Assembly: GCA_030272585.1 (NCBI GenBank)
Contig: BSYQ01000001.1
Location: 620,001-684,000, forward strand
Length of the DNA: 64,000 bases
Direction: 5' to 3'
Source: Bryopsis sp. KO-2023
Lineage: Eukaryota > Chlorophyta > Ulvophyceae > Bryopsidales > Bryopsidaceae
Shown here: positions 48,229 through 61,221 of the stretch, piece by piece
How the letters are laid out: each line of letters begins with the position of its first letter
Position numbering within the stretch: position 1 is the stretch's first letter
Translations under genes and position numbers: made by a program
The notes under the pieces: generated by a model
What the model was told of the DNA's origin: nothing
The model's database searches: none
What the model saw: only the letters and a program-made list of their open reading frames with translations

Positions 48229-51200
48229 ATGCTGGGCAGCAAACGTAAACTTGACGACCCTGATGGGCCCACCAAGGCGTTCGCCGAACAAAAAGAACAG
48301 GCAAAAGTGCTGAAACTGGGGGAGGAGCCCGCCGAGAGAATAGAAGGGGGTGTCAACTACATCGAGATCGATGGGAAATCTTGCACGCACGAAGTGGTTT
48401 GGCCCAGAGGAGTGGACGGGTGTAAAGACGCACCTGGAAAGAGCCCTGTTCCGCCGCCATTGGAGTTTCCGTTCAAATTAGATCCTTTTCAGCAGACGGC
48501 CATCAATTGCCTGGAGTTGGGTGAGGGATGACTAATATCATTTGGATGCAGGAGTGGGATGTTTGTATTGAAAGGATTCATTTGTCTGGCCCAGATATTT
48601 GTTTGATCTCTGCAATAAAAGTGCTGTATTGTTTCATCAATGCATGTAAATCCAAGAAATGTTGATCATATTGATGCATCAAAGATAGACCAACATCAGA
48701 TAAAGAATATTTATATTTTCACCGGAAAAAATGTTGTTCTGTGAAAATTGGAATGTGTGACTTGAAAAGGGAAGCCCTCAGGGAATACGGATCCCTTAAA
48801 ATCAAGAAATAGAAATGAAACAACGAGCACTAATGAATGGTTGGGTAAATAGTTTGTTGATTATGTGAGTAAAATATGGTTCTGGTGGTGGTCAGGGGAT
48901 TCTGTCCTAGTCTCTGCTCACACCTCAGCTGGGAAAACAGTTGTTGCTCAATATGCATGCGCCATGGCGATCCGGTATGGAAGCCAAGCATGATGCTTGT
49001 GCAAAAAAACTATGTATGCATCCACCTGGAAAATTTAAATTTGGGCAAAATATAGAATTTGAAAAATCTGGAATTGGGAGTAGCTGCAGACCGAAAAAAC
49101 AAAAAAAATAAAAAACGTCTCAAGAATATTTCTTTTGTTCGATTGACCCCCATGGCATGATGTGGATAGTCAATGGAAGACTGGAATAATGTTCAGTGCC
49201 CTCTGACATCTGAAAATGAAAATGAAAATGCTTTCGAGATTTTGCACTCGTTATTCATTCTGTGGTGCATTTTTTGGGTGCAGGGATAAAACAAGGATAA
49301 TTTACACTTCCCCGTTGAAAGCTTTGAGTAATCAGGTGGGTTCGATTTGTGGTAAGATTGTACTCGGTGCAAACGAAACTATCCATCAGAAAAATGCTGT
49401 GGAACTCACTGTTTTCTGCACCATTTTGTCAGAAATATCGAGAGTTGTACGAGCAGTTTGAAGATGTCGGGCTGCTGACTGGGGATTCGACCATTAACCC
49501 AGACGCCACCTGCTTAGTTGTTACGACAGAAGTTTTGCGATGCATGTTGTATCAAATGGATGATATCGTTCGAGAGATCAAGTGCGTCGTGTTCGACGAG
49601 GTAAGCAATGACTAATGTTGGAACTAACCCAAGGTTTCTATTCGGAGGGTGTCTTTTCACCTCCAGCTTCACACGTTTTTTGCTAAATGATGTTTTCGAT
49701 CGACCAAGTGGCATGAGACTTCGATATTGAGATTGCACTAGGAATGTTGCAGATTACTACTCATTATTATTATGTTTATAATAATATAATGTTTTAATAA
49801 TATACTAATTGTCGATTATTGTGCATTCATAAACTGTAAAATGAAAATTTCAATAGTGTTTTACATTCAAAAAACTTAAGTAGTTCCCCCATCTGAAGAT
49901 AATAGGTTGAATTTTTTGTAGTCCAACTGCACCATTGCTCACATGATGGATATCGACTGTTACTTTCCTAGCGAATTGAAACCCGTTACTTAGCTTTTTT
50001 TTCTTTCTCTTCACAGATCCACTATTTGAGGGATAAGGATCGTGGGGTGGTTTGGGAAGAATGTCTGATTTTATTGCCCAAGCAAGCTCGATGCATATTT
50101 TTGTCGGCCACTGTTCCTAATGCAAGAGAATTTGCCCTCTGGTTTTCCACTGTTCACGAAGCCCAGTGTCATGTTGTTTACACTGAATACCGACCAGTGC
50201 CGTTGCAACATTATCTTTTCCCTATGGGTGCCGATGGATTATATATGGTCATCGACGAGCGAAACATATTCAGGTGGGGCTGCCCATGATTTGATTTCAG
50301 TATGTTGGGTTGGAAAGAATCCAACATGCACTTATTTTCTTCTTTTATTTTGTTTCGTTTTCATTTCATGTTTTTTTTTGTTTCGTTTTCAAATATCAAT
50401 CGAGCTGTTGTTTACGCATTTTTTATGAGGGGTGAATTTTAGGTGGAAATCGCAAATCAATTCGGCCAGCACAACGTTTTTGGAAATATATTATTTTTTT
50501 TACTTGTTTAGAGTTTTGAATCTAATTTTTTGATATGGATGCAGGGATGACAATTTTCAAAAAGCTATGTCGGAAGTGACTGGGGAATCCGTGGCAAAAC
50601 AATTAAAGCTGAAAAAAGATATCAATAATCGGGAGCAAGATGATGCAGACATATTCAAACTCGTGAAAATGATTTTGCAAAGGAATTACGACCCGGTAGG
50701 TTTTCCCCACAGTGGCCAAAATCCTCCTGAATTGAAAATTATTAATTATTAATGAATTATTCATGGAATTACGAGTAAAAAAGACTCTGAAGTGGCCAGC
50801 TTACAATGCAAAATGAGTGAGATTGGCCCAAACTATATTTGTGTGTTTTTGCAGGTGATTGTATTTGCATTCAGCAAAAAAGATTGCGAAGCTTTGGCTC
50901 TGCAGCTTTCTCAAATTGATGTGAATGAAAATCAAGAAAAGAAGCTGGTGGAGGGAATTTTTTCGAGCGCTGTGGAGTGTTTAAGCGAAAAAGATAGACA
51001 ATTGCCACAGGTACTGCATGCAATAAAAAAACTTGAAATTATACATACGTTTTGTGGAAATGCATGGACAAAACTCCCTTTCACTCTGCTTGACAACATC
51101 CCCAGATCAACAGGGGCATCTTGGTTCTTTTGTTTTCTTTTGGGAATAATCAAGTTGTCATTTTATTGCTGTTGACGACTTAATTTTTAATTTTATTTTT

Positions 51201-54200
51201 TTCTTCTGTATTTTCACCCCCTTCCCCCCCAAAAAAATTAAAAATAAAATAAAATAGGTTACCCAGATGTTGCCCATGTTGAAAAGAGGAATCGGGGTCC
51301 ATCACTCCGGCCTGCTGCCCATCGTCAAAGAGGTCATCGAGATTCTTTTCCAAGAGGGGCTCCTCAAAGTGCTGTTTGCTACTGAGACTTTTTCGACAGG
51401 GCTGAATATGCCTGCAAAAACCGTAGTGTTTGCCGGAGCCCGCAAATTCGATGGAGGGAAATTCAGGTTTTTGTACTCTGGAGAGTATATCCAAATGAGT
51501 GGAAGAGCTGGTCGCCGTGGTCTGGATGATAGAGGTCAGGCCTTTGGGTTTTTCTCTTTTCTCCAGAAAAAAAACGAGTGTTTTTTAAGAAATTTGATGT
51601 TTTCTCATTTTACCTTTGCATGATCACTGTAGTGTGCAATGGCTGATCCATTTGTTTTTTCTTCCGAAAGCTACAGATTTTCTCAGTGATGTCTTGAGTT
51701 CTGGCACCAATTTCACTCTTTATCCTATCTTTATCAAATTTCTGTTTTCTGTGCAGGGATAGTAATTCTTATGACTGACAAAAGCATGGACACAGCTGTG
51801 TGTCGAGATTTGCTCAGAGGGGGGGCTTTGCCTTTGCTGAGCGAATTTCGCCTGAGCTACAATATGATCATAAACATGATGAGACTGGAGGACAAGAAGC
51901 CTTCGGACATCATCAAACTGTCGTTTCGGCAGTTTCTGTGCGAAAGGTCCATTCCAAAACTGCAGGAAAAAGCTAAGGAATTGAAAGAACAGATCGACTC
52001 CATCCAAATTGAAGACGAAGAAAAGGTGGCCAAATATCTGAAATGGAAAAAGCAACGAAAGGATTTGAAGGTAGGAAAGCCCGATAAGTGCTAAACCCAA
52101 GGCACAATTTCTTGTTAATGTTTTTCAGTCTTGGAGCATAGTTGGAAGGTTTTTTGAAGGGTTTTTTTTGGGGGGGGGGTTTGTCTGTCAGGCAGTGGCG
52201 CGATCGATGCTGGCCAAACCCAAGTATTGCTTGCCATTCTTGCAACCGGGGAGGTTAGTCAGACTGGTGCAACCTGAGCCGGAGACTGGCGAACATCAAG
52301 CTGGTGCAGGAGCTCAAGACGAGGAGTTGGAAGAGGAGGAGATTTGGGCAGGGGTGGTGAATTTTCAGAAAGTGAAGAAAACGGAGCAAGGGGTGAAAGA
52401 TGCCTCAGACCGAGTGGTGGATGTGGACTGTGAATATTTGGTGGATGTTCTGGTCAAGTGCAAACCCTCTGAAGCCAACACAGGTGCCCTCTCTTGAAAT
52501 TTCAGAAAGAAGGAAGAAAAAAAACTCGTCTTGGTGGACTGTTTTCTTTGCCGGTGGCAGAAGTTACTGTAATTTTTGCTTGGCATTGATACAGGCACCA
52601 AGATGGTGGCTGCAGGCGGCATTGAGGGTGACCCCGAGGTGATTGGAGTGCCGCTACAGTATATTGATGGTTTGAGTAAAGTGAGAATGTACATGCCAAA
52701 GGATTTGAGGCCATCCAAAGCTAGGAAAACTGCTATGCAATCCATCGGGGAGGCAGTCAAGAGGTTGCAGAGTAGTTCAGGCGATGTTCCCCTGCTCGAC
52801 CCTGAGTCTGACATGAAGGTAGCGATCAATTTACCCATTTGACTTTTTCCGGGATTATGTGTATCATGCTTTAGTAAAAGTGCAGGGTGTATCTTCCACC
52901 TACCTACGAAAAAAGAACATGAAAAAGATAAGGCAGGTGAAGTGGGGTGGTAGGTATTGATGAATTTCGGTGTGTCCAGGTTTCAGATAGTAAATTCCGG
53001 AAGTTGCGCCGCAAACTGGATCATATTGAGACTCTTTTGGCTGATGAAGATCTGGTCAACCAAGGGGAGTTTGGAGAGAATGTGAAAAGATTCAAAGCTC
53101 GACGGGTAAGCCTGTCGCTCCTCGACAATACCTTGGTTTGTGTTTGGTATCCTTGATTTTCCAAAACTCGAAGCTTTGTGGCACATTCATGCAAATTGAA
53201 CCGCATGTCAGACTGAAGAAAACCATGGCCAATATATTTGGACACTGGAGGGACTACATGGAGTAGTTTCACTCTCGACGTCCAGAAGAAAAATTAGTCA
53301 GCGACAGTCCCAATGACTTGATGCCGGTTGATTTATACAGGAGCTTCAAGAATCTCTGGAAGGAGTTAATAAAGAACTGGAGGCGGCCGGGAGCATGATT
53401 TTCAAGTCGGAGTTGAAGGCTCGGCAGCGCGTCCTTCGCCGGATGGGTTTTGTCGATTCAGATGGGGTGGTTTTGAAAAAGGGCCAAGTGGCCTTAGGCT
53501 TCAATTCCTCTGACGAACTGGTTCTTACTGATATGCTTTTCAACGGGGATTTTTCAAACCTAGAACCAAATCAGATCGCGGCAGCCTGTGCTTGCTTCAT
53601 ATGGAAGGAAGGCTCTGAAAAAAAAGACCTAAAGGTGTGTTGGTAATTATTAATATCTGATTTGGCCTGGCTGCATACACAAATAGGCATTGTTTGGTCA
53701 TGAAAGAAAAAAAAAATCTTGAAGTCGTGGCATTGGCTGATAGTGTTATGGGTGATTTTTCTGGCAGCTACCATCTGAAGTCGTGGATATTTTACGAGTT
53801 GTGCGGGGTTCAGCTCAACGTGTTGGCCAAGTTTGTGCGCAGTGCAAAGCAATAGACTCCGAAGAAGCTTTCCTGGCGAAATTTAGGCCCGAGTTGATGG
53901 AAGCCGTTATGGCATGGAGCAAAGGGGGTGCATTCACCGATGTGATCAAAATGGTGGACGTCTATGAGGTAAGCTATCAGCAATTCATGGGGGGGGGGGG
54001 GGGTAGTAAGAAAAAAATGCAAATTTTATGGTTCTGTATATATTTAAATGGCGATGAAAATAGCCTACCTGTATTGGGTTTTTTTTGCAAGAACCTATGT
54101 TTTTGAATGTGTGCAGGGGTCGCTTGTGCGTGCAATGAGGCAATTGTGTCAAGTGATCAGCGATTTGGAAGTGGCTGTGTCAGTCATGGGTGAAAGCACA

Positions 54201-54275
54201 CTGTTGGATCAAGTCAGAAAAGCACGCGAAACCATACAAAGAGATGTCATGTTTGCAGCTTCCCTGTACTTATGA
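48229..54275 (+). CDS. MTR4: Exosome RNA helicase MTR4 (SKIV2L2/HEN2 family)
   Basis: MTR4 unwinds nuclear RNA and feeds it to the exosome, as part of TRAMP or NEXT complexes. Fifteen exons (48229-48520, 48896-48974, 49284-49335, 49433-49600, 50017-50273, 50545-50695, 50855-51010, 51258-51534, 51757-52070, 52192-52483, 52595-52818, 52980-53105, 53341-53634, 53768-53968, 54117-54275) sum to 3042 nt, 1013 aa. The start [13 protein letters not shown] precedes [19 protein letters not shown] (Q motif). Helicase motifs: [11 protein letters not shown] (Lys111), [29 protein letters not shown] (196-199), [67 protein letters not shown] and [19 protein letters not shown]. The arch/KOW region is present (WAGVVNF). 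The protein ends [12 protein letters not shown], the family C terminus. The DEIH box spans an exon junction. Confidence 0.98.
53989..54003. repeat. G15 homopolymer in an MTR4 intron
   Basis: An unbroken G run lies 20 bases after the donor at 53969. Similar runs occur at ~2138, ~2787 and ~62221 (G) and 27585 (C). Confidence 0.85.
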
Positions 54276-55093
54276 AAACGCATTTTGTTGCTTGCAGCTA
54301 AATTGTGGATAGGGTCCATTGGGGGTCTTTGAGAGTTGGTAGTGTGTTGGGTGTTGAGTAATGGATCAATTCGGTCGAAATCATGAAAAGAATGGGGAAA
54401 ACGTAACAGGGGGGTGCTTTTGTTATTGCATTTGAGGCTTTTCAAAAATGCATGAAATAGCTGGAGTGTGTGGCAACACAACAATTCATCAAATCAGTGA
54501 AATTTAATAAATCGGTTCATGTGGCTCCGTTCCTTTGGCCAGTTCCATAAACCACAGCACTGGCAAGTTGCATCGAATAAAACTCAACCCTACCTGACGA
54601 ACGTGGGTTTCCCATCTTTGCCTTAATCAATCGAAATTAGCACGCGGGCGAGTAGATTTGCGGGGTGGTACGGCCCTGCCCACGTGTTGTCGAATTGGAG
54701 TTCTTGTTGTCGTGGTGCACGCTGTTGTGACGCTGTTCGTCAACTTCTCCTGCTTGTTAAGTTGCCTGTCTCTGCGGTAGCTTCCAGGCGTTGTTGACGC
54801 GCTGATCGCACACTTTTTTAAGGTAAGCGGCAGAATCTTTTCCGGAGGTCAAACGACGATTTTGTCCGCCACGCAAGCAGCATCTTTCTGTCGTTCACGT
54901 TGGCCAGCAACGAACACCTCCAGTGCTTTCGAAATCTCGAAAACTGTGAATTCCTTTGCTTTGAGCGTCTGGATGGGCACCTGTAGATCCAAGGAAAGTA
55001 TAAGGATGCGTTTTTTTCGTTGTTCAAGCTCATCGTGAGGGGTATTTTTCTTCTCTTTTCTATGCAGTTCGGATATAAATTTTCTGCTGGGCG
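54276..55093. other. spacer between MTR4 and Gly-rich protein
   Basis: This holds the MTR4 3' UTR and the promoter of the next gene. An open minus-strand frame (55068-54849, LKAKEFTVFEISKALEVFVA) reads protein-like but lacks a start and partner exons. It is left uncalled. Confidence 0.45.
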
Positions 55094-55795
55094 ATGGCTG
55101 GTGCCTTTTCCAGTCCTCTGAATCCCCTGGGCTCCTTCTTTCCCAAAATCCTCGGTCGAAACCCCCGCACCAAACCCCTCTCTTCCACCACTCTCCTCCG
55201 AAAAGCCCTCTTGCAGCCCACTTCCCCACCCACCCTCCGCTTCTCCAGTGTTGTAGTCACAGGATTAGCCACCACCACCACCACCGCCACCCCTTCTCCG
55301 ACAGTCTTCGACCTGACAGCCTCATGTGATGCTTGCCTTACGGTAGTAGCTAAGGTTGCATCCCCCCCTCGGGTGACAAACGCGATTTCCAGGACGGTGG
55401 TCCCTGAATTTTGCCTGGCTCTTCCCAAATCTAAGAAAAAGAGAAGGGGAGGGGGAGGAGGAGGGGATGATGGCGGGATGGGGGATGGAAACGATGGAGG
55501 TGATTATTTTGGGTTTGGTGGGGAGGGAGATGAGGACGAAGAGAATGCCAGGAGGTGGACCATGATGTGGATGGTGTTGTCGATGTACAGCGCCGTGCAA
55601 ACCATCTATTTCCTCCTGTTTGGAAAGGAGGAAAAGCACTCGGGCCCGCTGCTGGCAACCGTCACTTGTTCCCTGTGTTCGAGGTGGGGATTTGATTCCA
55701 GCTGGTCCAAAGAAATGCTGGAATGGGCGAATTGTCAAAAATGGGTTTCTTTTTCCTGTCAAGCTGATCAAGGTTGCTACACAGTGAATGGATGA
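55094..55795 (+). CDS. Probable plastid membrane protein, Gly/Asp-rich, single exon
   Basis: One open frame of 702 nt encodes 233 aa. The first ~60 residues (MAGAFSSPLNPLGSFFPKIL, then RNPRTKPLSSTTLLRKALL) are rich in Ser, Thr, Pro and basic residues and nearly free of acids, like a plastid transit peptide. A basic patch KSKKKRRGGGGGG leads to a Gly/Asp-rich spacer. Then comes RRWTMMWMVLSMYSAVQTIY, followed by FLLFGKEEKHSG, which could be one membrane span. The last 60 residues contain four cysteines (TCSLCSRWGF, ANCQKWVSFSC) and may instead be read-through into an unspliced intron. The family is unknown; plastid targeting is inferred from composition only. Confidence 0.6.
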   Translation: MAGAFSSPLNPLGSFFPKILGRNPRTKPLSSTTLLRKALLQPTSPPTLRFSSVVVTGLATTTTTATPSPTVFDLTASCDACLTVVAKVASPPRVTNAISRTVVPEFCLALPKSKKKRRGGGGGGDDGGMGDGNDGGDYFGFGGEGDEDEENARRWTMMWMVLSMYSAVQTIYFLLFGKEEKHSGPLLATVTCSLCSRWGFDSSWSKEMLEWANCQKWVSFSCQADQGCYTVNG

Positions 55796-57894
55796 ATGAA
55801 TGAAGTAATTAGGTGTGTTTTTTATCATTTATTTATCCAATTTTCTTGCATTCATGGGAGAAGCCTCCCGTAGATCGCCATCGTGTGCGAATGACTGATA
55901 AAGGCTCGCGATTTCGCCAAGTTCTTTTTTTTTTTTTTTTCATTTTTGTTGATCAAACACCCACTGTGTTTTCATATCGTGCCTGTTCCATCACTTTCCA
56001 ACAGAATCCATTTTCATTTTTTTTCTGCTTATTTATCGTGCAGGATTCAAGAAAAATACTTGAAAAAGGGTAATGCTCAGCTCCATCCTACCTAAAAAAA
56101 AAGAGAGAATTAACAAGAGAGCAAGTTTTGTGTGTGCTTTTTTTGGGGGGGAAGGGTTGGGGAGAAGAAAACAAAGAAAAGAAAAGAAGAGCGCTCTATG
56201 TACCATATTATCAAGGGGCTGCATTGTGTACAACTATATTGACTTGAAAAAAAAAAAAAAGGGAGCCCATTGTATATTGAAAGGGCAAGAGAATATGGCA
56301 AGGAAAAAAAAGACAAGAAAAAGAAAAAGAAAATTTACAGCTGATCAGTTTTGCTCCGTTTTGATAATATTTGGACATCAAATGATCCTGAATTTTTTCT
56401 CTTCAGTGTTTTTTTTTTTTGGTTAATTTTTGCACTATGACTATGTGGTAGCAATGGGCGTTTGGGAGGGGTGATGCTCAGATGAAACAAAGGGAGAAGA
56501 AAAAAAAGGTGTACTAGTGGGGGGAAAAATTATCAGGGTTTGACGTTGAAAGGAATAGAAAATGGGCCCAGAAGGAGGGTATCCAAAATCTGAGTTCAAA
56601 AATTTGTGGGGGTTTTCTTTTCTTTTGTGTGTGCGCTTTTGTTTGAGGAAAAGGGGGGGGGGGTGTACTAGCTATGGGGTGAAAGAAAAAGGGCCTAGAA
56701 TAGCAGAATTGCTGAAGAGCCTCATCGAGAGTGGGCAGTTTTTTTTTGCCGGTGTTTCCATCCCTTTGGAAAAGACGAAATTATTACTTCTTTGAGAGTG
56801 TGTATATACATATTCATTTTGGCCCTTGGGTGTTTTGAGGTGTGTGGAGGATATGGCAGGGGAGATGGTTGGTTTGTTTGAGAAGAAAAAAAGGAGAGAA
56901 AAAACTAACAGAGGAGAAGCAAAGAGTGAGAAAAAGTGTGAGGAAAATTTTTGGTGGTACATTGCTGTTTTCCCTTGAAATTAGACATTGGATGTGTCAG
57001 TGAGGGGAGCTTTGTCAAGGGCGGTTTTTTGGCAGGGAAGGGGTCATTGGGATTTGAAATTTCGGAGGAAAGGGGGGACACTGACAAGAAATCTCACTTA
57101 ACTGCTGTAGTTGAGGAGAGAAAAAAAAAGAAATCTAAAAAGCCTGAAAAAAAAGGCGAAAGAAAACATAACGGATGTGGATTAAAGTGTGGAAAATATT
57201 TTGCTCTTTTCAAAAAGGGGGGGAGGGGGAGAAATGGTTTTTGGGTGTATATAGAAGGGCGGATCTGCTCGTTTCGGCATGGTTTTTTTTTTGTGCGGAT
57301 TGTCGGGCAGTCGGAGAGGATGAATACCTTTTTTATGGGAAAAGAGTGACGATCACACTGTGGGTTTTTTTTCTTCCAGTGTATTTTGTCTGGGATGTAT
57401 GGCATGGTTGTGTCTTGTAATCAGTTGTTCTGTTTTGTATGGGATTCTGCTCTGTGCTCTGGTGATGTTCTCATAAGCCGTTCAAACTTTGAATTATGAT
57501 TTCTGTCTGCCATTTTGATTGAATATTGTAAAACCCATTTGAATCGTCTGGTCGAGTTGAGGTGGTTAGTGATCGATTCTGGGCAAAGAGTCTGTATCAC
57601 AGTGTTTGAAAGGAATCAGTAAGATGACCAGACGGATAACCAGAAGAGGTTGTGAGAGAGGAAGTTGAATTTGTCTACTGAACACATTTTTGGAAAGTGT
57701 AAGAAACGGTGTTTCAACAATATTCACTTTTTAATCCATCATTCATCGACTTCCAGTCAAACCTCAGCTTTACATCAGCCTCAAACCCGATAGACCAGTA
57801 TCCAGTAACCTAAGCTGCCACTCCAGTTTCAAACCCATCATACCAGTTCCTACATTTTTCATGGCTGTTTTTTCCTTCCTGTCGAAATGAGGTG

Positions 57895-57963
57895 TTGTAC
57901 TGGATGGTACTAGGTTGTACTGGATTGTACTGGGTTGAACTGGATTGTATTGGATTGTAGTGT
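57895..57963. repeat. degenerate tandem repeat of TGTACTGGAT-like units
   Basis: Six to seven copies of a roughly 10-base unit occur (ttgtactggat, ggtactagg, ttgtactggat, tgtactgggt, tgaactggat, tgtattggat, tgtagtg). A minisatellite by appearance. Confidence 0.8.
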
Positions 57964-59448
57964 TTGTAGATACGGATCGGTGTAATAGAGATTGTATTGG
58001 TTAGGAATGCGGGGCGTGCAGTTGTGTCGCTGCATTGGTTGATGGTGGTCAGTGGTGAAACCGTTACAGGAGGGAGTACTTAAGGGAGTATCGGGAATGA
58101 ACAAGTGACTCATTTTTCGTCTTTGTAAGATTCCACATTCCTTGATTGTTGAAAATAAAGAAAATTGTTACCGTTTGAATTTGCAAAAGGTAACCAGAAA
58201 GGAAGGGGAAAGCGCATATTAACAAACACATTGAAGGGTGTGTCACCAACAGAGATAGATTGGCTAGGGCTGGGGGAAAATAGATTGTTTGTGTGGTTTC
58301 AAGCTCCACATTCCAGTCGACATTCCATTTGAAGGAATGTAGACCCTGTCAAATCCCACAGTACAGTTACCTCATTAGCGCCTCATTCGATAGAAGGGCA
58401 AGTGAAGGAGCAACAGAGGGAAAAGGACAAACTAGAAAACCGAAATGAGAAGCCGGAGCCATAACCCATCAAAATTGTGTGGCATCAAGCAAGTCAGTTC
58501 AACTTTTTCCAAGGATAAATGAATCATTAATGGAAAAAAGAACGTCTGTTTACGTTTAGTGAATTTGGTTAGGTGGCCGGCTGGTCCTTGTTTGCAAACA
58601 TCCCAATTGGGTGGGAGCTCATTTTTGTGTACTGAGCTGTATTGGATATGGTGATGACTGGGTTTGTTGGCTGTACGCTGGTACTGTTTGAGACCTCGGG
58701 CTGGATATTTAAGTGCAGGCCAACACTATGCTTGCATCTTGTTTTTTCCCGGTCCCGCCCACCCCTTTTTTGGTTTTACACCATTCTTTGAGTGTGGATA
58801 TTTTGTCACTGGATTTGTGAACACAAGGCATTACATTTATTTAAACCTTCGGTTTTTTTTGTGTTGGTCTCAGTTGAGTTTTTCCTTAAACACATCCTGG
58901 AGTTGTCAATCAGTACACAGGGCCCTGTTGTGAAGGGTCATGTCTTGTATATTTTCTGGGTGGGTCTACAGGGCCTCTCTGGCTGACCCTAATGAACTTG
59001 TGGGTTTTCAGAGCGAAGCAGCAAGCCTGCATAAAACAGTAAAAAACACAACCTTTCGACTTCGAACTTAGAAACTAGAATGATTTACATCTGAGAGAAT
59101 CTCTCCTCATAGAGAAATCCACTCCACTGTAGTGCTTTCCTGTCAAAACCAACAGCTGGCAGGACAAAGATACTTCTTGGTCCTGCCTGATAGGACCTTG
59201 AATAATATGACAGCGTGTTTTGATAAGGAAACATGCATTCACAGTGCTTACTACGTTTTGATTTCCAATTTGCTGTTAAACGGGACTGGGTTTCTTAGCG
59301 CAACTCCTGGGAACCCTGACACCTTGAGCTCCTGATGTTTTCGGGAGGAAATACGCATTCCCAGCTGATCTTTGGGGTTGTTTCCACCTCCTGTTTCATT
59401 TACAACACACTCTTTGGTCTTTTTGCTTGGGATGGATGCTGCTGAGAA

Positions 59449-59541
59449 AAAAACTGGCCAGGGCAACGACAAGCGCCGAACAAGTAGTGAGTTGTTAAAA
59501 AACTGGCCAGGGCAACGGCGCCGAACAAGTAGTGAGTTGTT
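59449..59541. repeat. two-copy direct repeat, 48 and 45 bases
   Basis: Copy one (59449-59496) and copy two (59497-59541) share AAACTGGCCAGGGCAACG and CGCCGAACAAGTAGTGAG. The first has an extra ACAAG and the second an extra A and G. The copies abut, so this is a recent tandem duplication. Confidence 0.9.
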
Positions 59542-59943
59542 AAGCCATGTTGTGGATGTCCCTTGTGGATTAAGGTGCCCCCAGAAAGGCATTCTTCCAT
59601 GTTTGTTTGTTTTGTGTTGGAATTGAGGTGTGATGATCTTTCTCGACCCTGCAGATAATGTTCCATGGGGAAGACTGGCGCGTCTGCCAGAATGACCACA
59701 AAGGAGGCTGAAATCCATCCATGGCTGGCCACAATTAGGGAGCTCCTGAATTTTTTGGTGTTTTCTTGACGGAGTTGTTTGAATGTTGGAATTGATTGGG
59801 AATCCTAATGAGAACGAAACAGAAACTGATGCACAGAAACGAAACAAAATAAGCTTCAAGGAACTCATGTGTGTTTGCTGTGACGTCGATTTTGTGTCAG
59901 ACTTGTAAAGCAGTTTTCTGGAAGTCGATAATGAATGTGATAC

Positions 59944-60306
59944 ATGGGTTTTCCGCACTATCAATCATCGATCATCGAGATGCAAAGTCAGTTTCTTGTA
60001 GCATGGGAGGGTTATACAAAAGCAACAAATAGAACGTGGAAAATTGCGACAGATCTTTCAGATGAAAGAGCTAAAAACCGTGAAGGAATTCAAATTGGGA
60101 AGCCACATTTTTGGGAAGTGCAAAAAATTCTGACTTTTTTTGGGGGGCGGCTCAACCAAAGAGTCGCATTTTTGGTATTTTCAAGGTCAGATTTGAAAGT
60201 GTTTGAATGTGCATCCAGTGTCACAGTCGAACAAATCTGGCAGCTTGACGTGCATTCAAACATCATCAATTTGATCGATGGGACATGTCTATTCGGCAAG
60301 CCCTGA
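59944..60306 (+). CDS. Lone chromodomain-like ORF, possible retroelement remnant
   Basis: A 120-codon ORF contains QFLVAWEGYTKATNRTWKIA followed by TDLSDERAKN. This resembles the chromodomain core (Y/F-LV-W-GY...TWEP-NL), although the usual E-P after TW is K-I. The rest (VAFLVFSRSDLKVFECASSV) is not recognised. Chromodomains at the C terminus of Ty3/Gypsy chromovirus integrases have this form, but no reverse transcriptase, integrase core or terminal repeats are visible around it. It could be a decayed fragment, one exon of an unseen gene, or chance. Confidence 0.3.
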   Translation: MGFPHYQSSIIEMQSQFLVAWEGYTKATNRTWKIATDLSDERAKNREGIQIGKPHFWEVQKILTFFGGRLNQRVAFLVFSRSDLKVFECASSVTVEQIWQLDVHSNIINLIDGTCLFGKP

Positions 60307-61221
60307 TCTTCTACCAAAATCGATGCTGAAGAACAGGATGATGTGGTGCTGAGGCAAAGACTGGGTAAACGTGGGTCGAATATTGTGGGTTGCAAGCTGA
60401 GGAATTCATGTATTGTACCTCAAAGAAGTGGAAGCCCAAAGGAGGAGACTTGAAGCAAAAAACCAACTTGACTGCCAACCCTATCAAATGAATGATTGAT
60501 CGGGTAATACAATGATAAACAATTGCTCAAACAATCAGCGATATCGCTGCACGTGAAACATTGCGAAACATTTGTCCGGTTTCTGAACTGGTGGCTTCTA
60601 GAGGGTGCGCTTGTGTATGAACAACTTTATTTCTTGGATTGCTTTACATGGAGGCTCAGAAAAAGAGTAGAGCTGCAATGGAGAACCTGAGGGGGGGATG
60701 TCGTTTAGTGGGTGCCAAAGAAGTATGGGGCCCTGGGATGTGCATGTTGGAAGTGTTTTTTTGTTGTTGTTTCAAACAGCTTGGACGTTATCACCACGTG
60801 CAAATGTATTTTGGTGCTTGGCCTGTATGGTCGATCATTTGTGTGCTGCTGAAACCACACTGAACACAGCGTAACGTGTGTTGCATCCCATCCCGTGTCA
60901 TGTGGCACACGATAAAACCAGTGGGAAGCAACAATTTTTGCTGCTGCCCGGTGACGGTTAGCAAGACAAGCACATGAAACGATCCATTCCTGCAGTATTT
61001 GTTTCTAGACTGTGGAACGAATGGACCGACCAAGCACCAACACTTGAACGACTGGGCTCGTTGACGATGCAAATCAAAGCACTCTGAACGGATTGCTGGC
61101 ACGTTGAGTCATCGGATTTCCGTATGTCTGTCGTACATATGCCGTACAGTACAGCAGCAAAATGTAGGAACAATGCGCCTGCTCCTGAGGCAATTGCGAG
61201 AGCTGTGTCGCCCGTTCCAAC

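Larger units (their letters stand above)
55796..61221. other. gene-poor 5.4 kb interval with homopolymers and short repeats
   Basis: No spliced gene could be assembled. The left half (55900-57400) is dominated by A, T and G homopolymers and low-complexity ORFs. Two small tandem repeats and a chromodomain-like ORF, listed separately, lie in the right half. The region just before 61222 should contain the promoter of the methyltransferase gene. Confidence 0.5.

Noticed and set aside
54849..55068. Minus-strand frame with fluent sequence (LKAKEFTVFEISKALEVFVA)
   Set aside because: No start codon or neighbouring exon could be tied to it. It may be part of an unseen gene but cannot be supported.
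56951..57349. 132-codon plus-strand ORF
   Set aside because: Low-complexity Lys/Gly translation across homopolymer runs with no domain.
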